Assembly: GCA_004835665.1 (NCBI GenBank)
Contig: RBKR01000016.1
Location: forward strand, 62,001-126,000
DNA from: Phoma sp. XZ068
Taxonomy: Eukaryota > Ascomycota > Dothideomycetes > Pleosporales > Didymellaceae
Direction: 5' to 3'
Length of the DNA: 64,000 nucleotides
Every line of letters begins with the position of its first letter. Positions within the stretch are counted from its first letter, which is position 1. A program made the translations under genes and the position numbers. Below the pieces are notes generated by a model, which saw only the letters and a list, made by a program, of their open reading frames with translations, did no database searches and was not told where the DNA came from. Positions 43,021 through 53,385 of the stretch are shown here, in pieces.

Positions 43021-44427
43021 CTAGAGTACGACCTTGTTAGGCGCCTCCTGCTCCTCAGGCTCATCGAAGATGTTGATGCTCCAGCGAGGCTTGTTAGCAG
43101 TGTACGGCACATTGTACCTCCTGCGACCCTGGTGCTCATCCGAGAACTTCTGGATAGCAGCGACTTCCTCGTCACTCAGCTCGATCTCCTTGAAGTTTTC
43201 TGCGATTCTGGAAGGAGTCACCGACTTGGGAATGACGGAGTGACCGCCAACCTGACTCCAGGCAAGGATGACCTGAGCTGGTGTGGCGCCCTTCTTCTCA
43301 GCGATAGCCTTGACCTCGGGACGAGTGATGAGGAGAGGGATGTTGAAGAAGTTGTTGCCGAAAGCAGAGTAGGCAGTGATGTGGATGTTCTGCTCCTTGG
43401 CGTAAGCGATGAGCTCCTTGCTAGGGAGGATAGGGTGGCGCTCGATCTGGTTGACAGCGGGAACAAGACCAGTCTTCTCAATCAAAGCCTTCAGGTTCTT
43501 GTATGTGAAGTTGGAAACACCAACAGAGCGAGCCTTGCTCTTAGGGAGCTTGTTCACGGCCTTCCATGTCTCGCTGTTGGGGACAGAGTTGTCAATGTTG
43601 ACCTCGTTGGCATCAGCGGTAGCAGGGAAGAGGTCGGAGTGAGGGTCCTTTCCAGGGCCAAAGTTGACGGGCCAGTGGATAAGGTAGAGGTCAAGGTATT
43701 CAAGCTCGAGCTCGGCGAGGGTGTCATCGAGAGCAGCCTCGACGTGCTCAGGGTTGTGTTGAGTGTTCCAGAGCTTGGATGTGATGAAGATGTCCTCACG
43801 CTTGAGGCCTGGAATGTCCTTGAAGGCACGCTTAATGCCCTCAGCGACTTCCTTTTGGTTCTCGTAGCTGATTGGTGGAAAATATGTTAGTCAACTTTCT
43901 TAGCTGGATAGCGTGGAGGAAGTGGCCATAGCTCCCTAAAGGCTCCACCGAGGGGTATCCCAGCGCGACCTCCACTAAACTTTCGCCAAATAGGTGTGCA
44001 ATCGCCCGTGGTAGCCTCGCTGGCGCCAGCGGCGGAAGAACTATCGTGGAAGATGGGAAAGGACGTGGGGTGTAGATACGTACATCTTGGCAAGATCCTA
44101 GAAAGAGGCAGGTCAGCGAAAGTACGAAAGACTGGAGTGTTTAATGCAGTGAGAGTGCGGCTGCTCAGGGTCCAGCAAGCGCAACGGTTTTCAGGGTCCA
44201 TTGACTACTCAGGGTCACTTACGAGGTGTCGATAACCAATCTTCAGCGCCTCGTAAACACCATTGCCAACCTCACCAGGAGCGGCTTGCCATGTGCCGTA
44301 TCCCAATTGACTGTGCAGAGTCGTTAGCAACCTAGGAAAGCTACAAAGAAACTGTCAACTTGAATACGGGGAGAGCGTACGGGATCTTGTGGCCGGTGTT
44401 GAGGGTGACAGTTTTTCCGGAAGACAT
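43021..44427 (-). CDS. Aldo-keto reductase
   Basis: Exons 44427-44381, 44310-44223, 44097-44084 and 43867-43021 give 331 residues. One exon is only 14 nt. The protein is an NAD(P)H-dependent (beta/alpha)8 reductase of small carbonyls. The catalytic tetrad is complete: Asp46, Tyr51 (DLAKIYENQ), Lys81 (ITSKLW), His114 (YLIHWPVNF). Cofactor and barrel motifs include 'SVGVSNFTYKNLKALI' and the late 'VIPKSVTPSRIAENF'. It is close in style to fungal xylose/glycerol-type reductases; the substrate is not readable. The C-terminal tail carries 'NIFDEPEEQEAPNKVVL'. The frame across the 14-nt exon is supported by restored 'YRHLDLAKIYENQKEV'. Confidence 0.92.
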
Positions 44428-45339
44428 TCTTATGGATGTGTATGCTTTGAACGGTGGAAATGGAGTACAACGAGGTAATTGGAGTCTCAGCAAAGAGCGC
44501 GGGATGCTCCTTCTTATGCTATTCATTGCGACAGCTCTCGGCCGTCAGGCCGGCTCGATGGCGTTATGTACTGGCCGCAGGAATTGTTCCATCGCGCGGG
44601 ATGTTGGTCATAAACAGCAAAGTGCAGTACCCTGTTGGCTAGGATGTTTGTCTGAGCTGTAGATGGCGGGATAATTGTGTGCTCTCACGACGAAAGGATA
44701 CCCCGCTGGCGTCATTTGGCCGTGCGTCTACCGATTGCGTGGGGCACCTTGTTCGGTAAGAAGCATACCGAGGACACCTCAACACCTTGACATCCTTCTC
44801 AACATTTGCTCGTGTGCATCGAAGACTTTGGGCATCATTCATCTTTCAGACGTATGTGACTCACGTCCACAGATGAAGTTGTTGCTTTTCGTCAATTCCA
44901 CCATCATGTGATGGATTCAATGAAGTGTAGAATCGCACATTCGTTTCATATATTTCTAGAGCGCGTTTTTTGACGACCTTCTTTCTACGGCCTTGAGATA
45001 AACGACGAGAATGATGAGACCAGCTAGGCTATAAGCACAGCCACACAAAGTATACTGCAGATGCACATGTCACGTAACAGGGTTGAGAGCGGGGCCTGGG
45101 GGTGCAACTGAACGACAACCTCCCTAAGGTTTATGTTTAAGACCAGATATATGCGCCTTGAGCGTCGCGTCAAGCTGTCGCCCTAAAAGGACACATTTGA
45201 AGTACGAAGACTGTACCAAGATCCATTATCGTGTCATTCTCGCAACAGCCAAGACCGTCGATGGCCAGCGTTCAAAGATAATAAGTACACAAATGAATAG
45301 CAATAATTACGAGGTCTTTGCAAACTGCAACTCAGACCC
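44428..45339. other. Intergenic region
   Basis: 912 bp containing the reductase promoter and the transporter 3' end. I see no gene. Confidence 0.5.
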
Positions 45340-46956
45340 TCAAAACCACCCCAACTTCCTCCCGAAACAACTCACCCCGCCCAACGCCGCACTAATCCCC
45401 GTAAACAACACAAGCGGCCCATACTCACTATTATACAGCCCCTTCTGTCCCACCTCTCCAGCCCGAATAAGCGCCTCGCTGACCGGCCCACATGCAACAT
45501 TCCCAATTCCCCTTCCTGCCGCTAGCACTGCAAACACCATCGTCGAGTCCGTAGTCTGCTGGCTCTTGCTAACCGCCTTCATTACACCGGGGTACGTCGT
45601 GGTATAGCTGCCTGCAAAAAGGCCGTACATGACACAGAACACCAGCAGGAGGGAGAGATGGGTCGAGAAGCCCCAGAGGAGGAACACAGAGAGCGTAGAT
45701 CCAAGTGTCGAGACCAGGATGCAGGTGGTGATGTGCCAGCGGTCCGTCATCCAGCCCATGATCACACAGCCGAAGACGGTGGCGATGTTGATTAGGATAA
45801 GTGTTAGAGCGGAGACGTTGTTCGATGCACCCAGACTCTTTGCGTACGTGGGGAGGTAGATGGAGGGTACGAAGTAGCCGAAGCCTTCGAGGATGTTGCC
45901 GAGTTGGAGGAGCAAGAAGGTTTTGTTCTTGAGGAATGACACGCTGAAGGCGCGGCGGTTAGTGGTCTGGGACACGGGAAGACGTGGTTTGAGGAATATG
46001 TATAGCGGTGCAGTGGAGGCGAAGAGGACGATAGCCCAGATGCGGACTGTCGTACGGAAGCCGTATTTGTCGAGGAGAAACTGCAGGAGCAAAGGGATGA
46101 CTACGCCACCTAGTCCGGTGCCAGCCTGTTGTGGAGGTCAATTGTGGTCCTGACGGTAATAGTAATGTATCAAAACCTACCCACATGATCCCGAAAGCTA
46201 GCCCTTTCCTCTTCACGAACCACTCATCCATATATGTTATCGTTGGGCTGTAACACAACGCACCCCCAATCGCATAAGAGACGCCCTGGCTTGCAATAAG
46301 ATGCGGCACGGTTGTGCTCAAACTACTCAAACCTAACGACAAACACATGATAAGGAGTCCGACCATGATGCAAGGCCTCCTCAACTTGGGATACCATGCA
46401 AGCGTACCAAAGACCAAGGGTGCCGAAAGGTACATGAGTCCCATGGCGCAAGTTCCGATGATGGCGAGATTGCGCTGACCTTGGAAGGGTGGGTGCGAGG
46501 AGTAGTGTTCGTGAAAGATGCCGTAAGCGAAGGGGAAGCCTGTGAATGTTAGCTTTTGTAGGTATTGTGGCTGAGGAATTATGTACCCCAGACGAGGATA
46601 TCCATGACAAAAGCAGAGAACAGAAAGAGCCAGGCGTCTTTTCCAGTGTCAACTGGCGGGAGCGAGAACTCTGGTTCGGTTCCTCCGGCTTCATCTTGGA
46701 TGGGATTGATAGCATTGAGCTCAATGGTGGAGTCGTGAATGGAGGCTGGGCGAGGGGTCGACGTTTGCGTTGCATAAGACAACTGAATACTTGCTAAGGC
46801 AGGCTTGACATTGGATTTCGACACCTGAGTAGATGCGTTGGTCACTGCTTCATCACGAACGTGATTGATAGTGTCGGGCCCAATGATTTCGGAATTGCGA
46901 TGTTCGGCTGCCACATGCGACGAGTTCGGCTCATAACCAGAGTGGAGTGTTGACAT
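45340..46956 (-). CDS. MFS transporter, monocarboxylate-porter type
   Basis: Exons 46956-46587, 46539-46181 and 46125-45340 give 504 residues. The introns are 47 and 55 nt. The long cytosolic N-terminus (about 105 residues, Ser/Thr/Pro-rich) precedes twelve predicted membrane segments. Family marks are 'DAWLFLFSAFVMDILVWGFPFAYGIF', 'GGALCYSPTITYMDEWFVKRKGLAFGIMWAGTGLGGVVIP' split by the second intron, and 'NVACGPVSEAL'. Plasma-membrane uptake or export of monocarboxylates or related small molecules is inferred from the family. Confidence 0.88.
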
Positions 46957-47577
46957 GTTGCTTTGTCGAATGACTTTATAAAATACCACGACAAAGGCAA
47001 TTTCAAATCTCTGGTTTGCTCGAGGTTGTACCCTCTGTTAAGTTTAAGTTGAGGTGTTGTCGTGGGCATGCATTTATGTAGACTAGGCAGATTTTACTCC
47101 GAACGCCGACCGCATTCGCTTACCAAAAGTATACAAATGGTGACGCCTTCGGTGTACAATTGGCATCCTGGCGACAACGCATACCAAGGCATGTGCGTGT
47201 AGACAACCAATCTCATAAAGATTTGATGCTTACCTACTTCTGCCAAGGCGACTCCGACTGTCAACTTGCGAAGACTACGGACCAACATTTGAGGTTTGCA
47301 CTCGGAATTGTTCGAATCACTCGTCTTGTTCTAGGCTTGTCTTCCCTTCCATATCATTTCTGCTTCATCAGTATCATCCCCTCCTCACCTTATCACGCCC
47401 AGTTGTCAGGCACCCTGTTTCATTTCTTCCATCAAAACCTCTCAGATAACCGTCCTAAGTGCCAGAGGATATACACAAAGCATATGCACATGTTGTCGAC
47501 TCGATAAAACGCTAAACCAAGTCAGAAAACAGTAAACCCAAACTCCAAAGAACGACGTAGAAGCCACAAGTAGCCAT
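46957..47577. other. Intergenic region
   Basis: 621 bp between the transporter start and the SGNH esterase stop. I see nothing supportable. Confidence 0.5.
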
Positions 47578-48771
47578 TCACAGCTCTTCCAACTCCGCCT
47601 CCTCCTTCCCCAACGTATACGCCACCAAATCATCCACCAACATACCCGCAACAATCCAATGCCCCTCAGGCCGCATATGAAAAACCCTCTTATAAGAATC
47701 CGGAATAAGCCAATGAATTGTATCCTCAATAATACCCTCCCTCCCCACCTCCGTCCCCGTCCCATTCTTCTCCACAAACCCCTTCTCCGGATCAAAACTC
47801 CAGTCCGGATGCTCAGCCAGCGTTTTGTTAATCTGCTCCGCGATACCGCTCTCAAATGAACCCCGCGGCACACTGTCGCCCGTGCTACCCTGCAACCCCG
47901 TCTTGTTTTCCCCGCGGTCCACAGTGTCCCACTCGTAGAACACCAAGCCGCCGCGATTCGGAGCCGGTTCGAGTACGCCGAGTTCGCAGTACCGGCCGCG
48001 CTGGGCGGCGATGCGGGTGTCGTAGTCGATGAAGCGGACGGAGGGGCCGGATGCTTCTACGGCGCGGCGCAGGACCGCGTTGACGGAGAGAACCATGGCG
48101 TTGAGGGATTGGCGCATGGGCAGCGTGAGGTATTGCTTCTTGCGCGAGACGGTGCGCCACACCGCCCAAGTGACGTTGTCGCATGTGGTGTCTTGAGTGC
48201 CGAAGAAGCGGGCGTAGCCTGTGACGTAGATGAGGCCGTGTGAAGCGTTTAAGTGCGGTTTTGCGGCTTCGATGAGCCGTGTGACGTTTTGGAAGAGTTG
48301 GGTTTCGTTTGCGATTTTTTCTTGGGCTTCGGAGATGGATTTCTGGCAGGCGTCTTCTGAGGCCATGTAGAATTGGTAGACGCAGTTGCTGAGGATAGGT
48401 GTGAGACCGATGTCGTTGCCGCCTGCGGAGATGGTGATGAGATTGAGGTTGGTGTTGAGCGCTGGTACCTGCTTGGCCAGTATTTCGGCGGTGTCTGCTC
48501 CTGAGCAAGCCAAAGACTGGTGTGTTGTGTTGGAACCATGGACGCGGAGAGAGTCGTGTACAATGTTGGGGTATGCTGTGTTGTATCGAGAGCATGAGAA
48601 GTCGACTCGTTTCCCGCTTCCCAAGCCTGCAGCATATGAATCGCCGATAGATGCAATGGTTTCAATCCAAGATAATTCTGTAGTGTCCAGGAGAGTATCC
48701 TCTGTACTTATCTGAGTTTGGGTGGATGCCCTGTTCGCAGCGAACCAAGTCGCCCACTGCGTGAACAGCAT
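47578..48771 (-). CDS. SGNH/GDSL-type esterase or lipase
   Basis: 397 residues from the ATG at 48771. The frame is open further upstream, but only from a TTG. Hydrolase blocks are present: block I 'SIGDSYAAGLG' (nucleophile Ser), block III 'ISAGGNDIG', and block V 'HMRPEGHWIVA' for the catalytic His. Cys-rich insertions ('SRYNTAYP', 'LACSGADTAEIL') and several N-glycosylation sequons suggest a secreted enzyme. The apparent N-terminus (MLFTQWATWFAANRAS) is a poor signal peptide, however, so an upstream exon may be missing: a TTCTCTTACAG acceptor-like site lies just before. The substrate, an acyl ester of lipid or polysaccharide, is unknown. Confidence 0.8.
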   Translation of the reverse strand: MLFTQWATWFAANRASTQTQISTEDTLLDTTELSWIETIASIGDSYAAGLGSGKRVDFSCSRYNTAYPNIVHDSLRVHGSNTTHQSLACSGADTAEILAKQVPALNTNLNLITISAGGNDIGLTPILSNCVYQFYMASEDACQKSISEAQEKIANETQLFQNVTRLIEAAKPHLNASHGLIYVTGYARFFGTQDTTCDNVTWAVWRTVSRKKQYLTLPMRQSLNAMVLSVNAVLRRAVEASGPSVRFIDYDTRIAAQRGRYCELGVLEPAPNRGGLVFYEWDTVDRGENKTGLQGSTGDSVPRGSFESGIAEQINKTLAEHPDWSFDPEKGFVEKNGTGTEVGREGIIEDTIHWLIPDSYKRVFHMRPEGHWIVAGMLVDDLVAYTLGKEEAELEEL

Positions 48772-49092
48772 GTGGAGGACGACTCTACTACTGTAAGAGA
48801 ATTTTGAGTAACAGTCCAAAAGGAGTTACGAGTGTACGACTACACGTTTGAAGCCTTAGTGTGTTCAGACATTTATCTTTATTCGGTCAACTGTGATGGT
48901 TGTTAATGATGATAAGGCAGCAGTCATGGGACCGAAGCTCCCCGCAGCGGCTCGCAAGTAAAGGCCGCACGAGGTGATATCTAAAGCTGCGGTTGGACGA
49001 TGGCGAACTGCAAGAAGACAACCTTGACGAGCAGAATATCGTATTGATGGATTTCGCCTCTGTCAATATGGATGTTACGCCTGGCCAAGCCG
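48772..49092. other. Short intergenic region
   Basis: 321 bp. It may contain an unrecognised first exon of the SGNH esterase. No other gene is visible. Confidence 0.4.
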
Positions 49093-50016
49093 TCACGAGT
49101 TGAAGATGCGACTATACAACTTCTCATGCCTACCAACCCATAGGTCCATCACTGGCACGCTCTGCCCAGCATCTTCTACCTTGCGCTCCCAACCTTCATC
49201 TACGAGTCCTCTTATCCTGTCCTGCAGCTCGGCACTCGCCAGCAATGATTGCGCCTGATACGGACCCATCACGCTCGCGCGCACAGCAGCGCTCATAACC
49301 GTACGTGCATGCGAGAAGAGGAACAAATACGCAGCTTCATGCAGCGGGACATCGAGGATGCGCGTGAGCAAGCCCCACAGCGGCGGGTAATGGGCATTGG
49401 CGTGCGGCGAGGTACGCAGCACAGCACTAAATGCTATCAGAGCGTCGACCGCTGCCTGTTTGCCTTCTGGCACGTCTGCGTCGCCTGACGAGGACTTGTA
49501 CTGGGTTTTGAAGCTGCGGTCCCACACCGCGAGCAGCGCTCGGCCCTGCGCTATGCTGGCTCGCCGTGCGACAGTACAGGGCGTGCTCGCATCGAAGTCG
49601 TTGTCGAGTGTCTCGATATCCTCGGGATTTCGATAGCCTGCGAATACATAGGGGAGCGCTGTGCTGGCGAGGGTGGAGAGTGACAGGCGGAGAAAGGTAC
49701 GGAACAGCGGCAGCTGCGATGCGGACGGTGGGGAGAGCTTGTGGTGTGCTAGATACGACTCGAGGCCGCTGCTGAAGGCGAACGAGCCCAGCGGCAGTGC
49801 CGAGTCAGAGAGCAGGAGTAGAGCGTGCAGAGCTGAAGCTCGGTCAGTTTGTTGTCTTGTGAGTATGTGCTGCGATAACGGACCCGCATTGTCAGTTGCA
49901 GGCGGTCTCGACACGCCCTGCTGCTGGTTCAATTGTGTTTTGGCGTCATGGAGACGCTTCTCGAGGTCAGCTATCTCATCTTGGAGAGATTGCTGGCTTG
50001 CATGTGAAGAAGTCAT
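49093..50016 (-). CDS. ureF: Urease accessory protein UreF
   Basis: 307 residues from the ATG at 50016 (MTSSHASQQSLQDE). The frame is open further upstream to 50277, but that part is Arg/Trp-rich and non-conserved. An N-terminal coiled coil ('SLQDEIADLEKRLHDAKTQL') precedes the all-helical UreF domain with 'LLLLSDSALPLGSFAFSSGLESYL', 'RRASIAQGRALLAVWDRSF' and 'HARTVMSAAVRASVMGPYQAQ'. UreF works with UreD and UreG to deliver nickel and CO2 to apo-urease in the cytosol. The partner genes are not in the window. The next upstream gene on the same strand is the Spo12-like one. Confidence 0.93.
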   Translation of the reverse strand: MTSSHASQQSLQDEIADLEKRLHDAKTQLNQQQGVSRPPATDNAGPLSQHILTRQQTDRASALHALLLLSDSALPLGSFAFSSGLESYLAHHKLSPPSASQLPLFRTFLRLSLSTLASTALPYVFAGYRNPEDIETLDNDFDASTPCTVARRASIAQGRALLAVWDRSFKTQYKSSSGDADVPEGKQAAVDALIAFSAVLRTSPHANAHYPPLWGLLTRILDVPLHEAAYLFLFSHARTVMSAAVRASVMGPYQAQSLLASAELQDRIRGLVDEGWERKVEDAGQSVPVMDLWVGRHEKLYSRIFNS

Positions 50017-50349
50017 GGAAGAGAGTGAGTAGGATGCGGCACGAGATGAATTGCGTCTGCGCAGCTTAGCATGCTCCTTATCGATAGAGCATCCCACCGT
50101 CCCACTCCTTGCTCCCCAAGGTAATGTACAATTCCAATTTCGTGTCCATCGTGACCCAATACCATTATCCAAAGCCCAGAATGATCCCAAACGCCAGAGA
50201 AACCTGTAGTGTCCTAACCGTACCCGGTCATGCATCGGTCGCATGGGGTATAGATCCAAAGAAAAGCGCCTAACCAAAATCCCAGCTGTGCTTCACCGAA
50301 GTTGCAAGTGTGAAGACAGCGTGTGCAGCATGTTTGCTGCATCGATGGT

Positions 50350-50768
50350 TTAGTCGTCCTTCTTGGGGATGTCGGCGAACATGGGCTGGCCCTTAGCCGC
50401 CTCGAAGCTCCTCGTGCTTGTCTTCTGGAAGAGTGTCTGTGGCTTCGACCTGTGGTGTGTTAGGAACTGGCGCCAGGTCTGGGTTGGGAGGAGCTTACTT
50501 CTTCATGATGTTCTTGTTGCGGAAGTTGCTGAGCTTCTGTGTGGCCGGCGACTGGATCTCGTCTGATGGAGAGACGTACTTCTGCGCTCTGCCGAGAGTT
50601 AGTTTTACGCGCGGCACAGCAGACTGCGCATACTCACTGCTGGTCTTTCATGCGCGACTCAAGCACTTGACGGTGGTACTCCATGCTCTTGGGCTCCTTT
50701 GCGTCAGAGGGTGCTGTTGGCTTGATCTGCGCGTTGACGTCGCGGCTGCCGAGCACGTTGGTAGACAT
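50350..50768 (-). CDS. SPO12: Spo12-like cell-cycle regulator
   Basis: Three exons (50768-50638, 50588-50499, 50449-50350; introns of 49 nt each) give 106 residues. The gene is easy to miss because no single exon exceeds 44 codons. The central Spo12 motif spans the second exon: 'YVSPSDEIQSPATQKLSNFR' followed by 'NKNIMKKSKPQTLFQKTS'. Yeast Spo12 promotes mitotic exit and meiosis through the FEAR network in the nucleolus; the same role is inferred. The serines in SPSDEIQSP and SPATQK are plausible Cdk-type phosphosites. The stop is TAA at 50352-50350. Confidence 0.85.
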
Positions 50769-51568
50769 GATTGCGTGTGGATGTGTTGTAGCTGTTGATT
50801 TTATTGGAGCGATGGAAGAGGTAACAGGCAATGGCAGTGGATGTCGTGGTGGATTCTGAACGCGTCCGAATGCAGCCGTTAAGAATGTTCAAGCTCTTCG
50901 TGTTTGGGGAAATGAGTTGCCAGGGCAACCGCGATCGGCAACCTTTTCAGCACGAGCGGCGAACCATGACGTGCATGTTTGCAGCCCTACTCCCTGCGCG
51001 TTTCAGCCCTATTCCCTGTTCTCCACCTGTTGGAGGCATTCATCCGTTCCGTTCTTGTCGACTTGAGTGACTCACTCCTTCTCCGGAGTCTGGAGTACTC
51101 CGAAGCATCGACCCCCCAGCACATCATTTTAGGTCCCTTGTACATAAGATGCAGCTTGATATACCCAAGGACGTCGCCATGACTACAGTTCGTTCACAGA
51201 TGTTTCTAATGTTTAACCCGGCACAGTTACGACCGCCTCTCATTGGATTCTCTGTCCTACAGTATGAACTTGTCAAACATGATCTACGCCAGCCCCAGCC
51301 AGAGGAGCTTTGACTAAGCTGTATACCAGCATACGTCTTCAAACGACCGCCATACGTAACAAGTCAGTAAACTCGGCGAGGTGACTCACAACTGTGGTGG
51401 TGACTGTATCTCATTGTTTCGAGGACGAATGATTGAGGTAAAATGATTGGAAGAAAGAGCATAATCTCGGTGCACCAAGTTTCAGAAAGGCTGAAAGCCT
51501 GAGGATATCATTTCCGAACGCCTTCAATGCAACGCCGGTTTTGACAAAGCTGTCCTTGTATACATTAT
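50769..51568. other. Intergenic region
   Basis: 800 bp between the Spo12-like start and the AP-2 mu last exon. I see no gene. Confidence 0.5.
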
Positions 51569-52928
51569 CTAAAACCTGCGTATTGTTAGTCGTGAACGTC
51601 ACATCATGCACATCAATCCAAACTTACCTGATCTCGTAGTTACCCGCTCTTGTCATGTATCGCACCCACTTCACACTGCTGTAATTGCTCTTCTCAAAAA
51701 CCTTCAAGTACCGCACAAGCAACCCCGAACTCGTGAACATGAGCAGCGAGAAGCTCAAGTTCAGCGGCGGTCTCGACCACGCCTTCTGGTTCGTCATGCT
51801 TGTCAGACTTGCCTCTGCGCTCAGAACGAACTCGCTCTGCCCTGTAAATCGCGGGATCTTCCAAACAATATTGTTGTGCTCAGGCTCGTACTTCGCCTTG
51901 CCCTGTGATGTGCGCTCCGTAATGCGTGCTGTGTTCAGAGGAGTGGGTATCCGTACAACGACGTTTGTAGCGAAAAGCTTCGAGCCGTAGTTTGCACGGA
52001 TGGCGATACTGTACTCGACTTTCGTCTTTCCGACTTCGTTTACAATGGCGTGGACCTTGAAGGGGAGATTGACATTCTCGGTCGCGCGGTAACGCATGAG
52101 TTCAAATTCGCCGTCTGGTGGGATGAACGATATTATCCTGTCTGCGTCGAACTTGCCGAGCTTCACGCACTGGTGGAACTGGCAGTCCTCCAATGTGACA
52201 CTACCGGCAGCCGCCCGTGTTGCTTTTGCGCCGGCCTTGTTCCCCGAAGGTTGGAGATTGTCTTCGCCGAGTGTGAGGCGGTCGTTGAGACCGAACTTGC
52301 ATTCTGGCGTGCCAGAGAGATAGGCGCGCATTATGATCTGTCCGTTTACGTCGGCTCGGAGAACTGTGCCAGTTGCGGACATAAGCAGATTGACGTCCTC
52401 GATTACGTCGACGAAAGCTTCGTTCTTGCGGTACTTGATGTCAGCTCGCCGCCATGACAGGGCACCGGTAGCCTGCATTGTGATTTTGGACGAGTCCTCC
52501 ATGGCCCTTTCCGACTTGACGCCTTCAGTTGTGATGTACATCTTGAGTGTGTCTGTCTCTGTGTTCTGTGGGTAGCCGAAGTCCAATATCTCATCCAGCA
52601 GCTCATACACCAGCACGAAGTTGTTCTTCACAGCCTCCTCGTCGAATTTCCCAAAATATGCCTTCCCCAGGCCAACCAAGCGGTATAAGAACTCGAAGAC
52701 GAGGGCGGCATTGGCATTGCTCTTGGTCACGGCGACCAGGTAGATGTTCTCGTGCTTTACATGGCTGAATGTCGTCGAGCCCAGTGTGAGGATGGGCGAC
52801 CGTACTTGTGCGTTCGAGATGACCTGAATGCGGAATACGTCGGCAAGGCGTGGGCGGCAGTCGTTGCGGAAGGCGCGAAAGATGAGGTTTTCGCCCTTCT
52901 GATTGAAAATCAGGATACCGGAGAGCAT
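51569..52928 (-). CDS. APM4: AP-2 clathrin adaptor, mu subunit
   Basis: Main exon 52928-51628 plus a 7-nt last exon (51575-51569) give 435 residues. ATG 52928 starts MLSGILIFNQKGENLIFRAF, the normal mu2 N-terminus; longer upstream coding is not conserved. The longin-like N-domain (1-140) ends 'ILDFGYPQNTETDTLKMYI'. The mu homology domain starts near 'WRRADIKYRKNEAFVDVIE' and ends 'KWVRYMTRAGNYEIRF'. It should bind YxxPhi cargo signals and PIP2 at the plasma membrane for endocytosis and polar growth. The last intron (51627-51576) has GTAAGT, CTAAC and GCAG. If retained, the stop follows the Arg directly. Confidence 0.94.
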
Positions 52929-53385
52929 ATTGGCGGCGGGAAGTGAGCTTAGTGCGGTGACGAGCTTTTGGCGGCGTGCGCTGTCGTCGTGCATCTCGAG
53001 CTCCCTACGAGGGGACCGCGGGATGAGCGGGCAGGGGCCACGCGCTAGTGCAAGGGTCCATGTGGAGATGACTTCCACATATTCCGCTATCAAAAGTCAC
53101 ACTTGCCATAGTCAATCATTCTCTCTAGTTCTAACATGCGTATATTTCTGCACCTCCACGACCATGATGATGATTTGACCTCAATTGTTCAACATTGTGC
53201 CAACAATATATCTTCGGTTCATTTGACACCCTACAATAGCTTCAGCAGTGTCACACGAGTCACTTCGTCTTACACATACGTTATCTCTTGCCTCAGGACT
53301 GAAAACAAATGCTAGAGTTTGTGCGATTCAACTCTTTTGCGATCGATAAATACTTCTCCTCCAATAGTCAAAACCTCGACATCCG
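52929..53385. other. Intergenic region
   Basis: 457 bp upstream of AP-2 mu, including non-conserved in-frame sequence to 53093. I see no other gene. Confidence 0.5.

Noticed and set aside
43132..43890. 252-codon plus-strand open frame
   Set aside because: Antisense to the aldo-keto reductase last exon; Leu/Val/Asp-rich mirror composition and no family.
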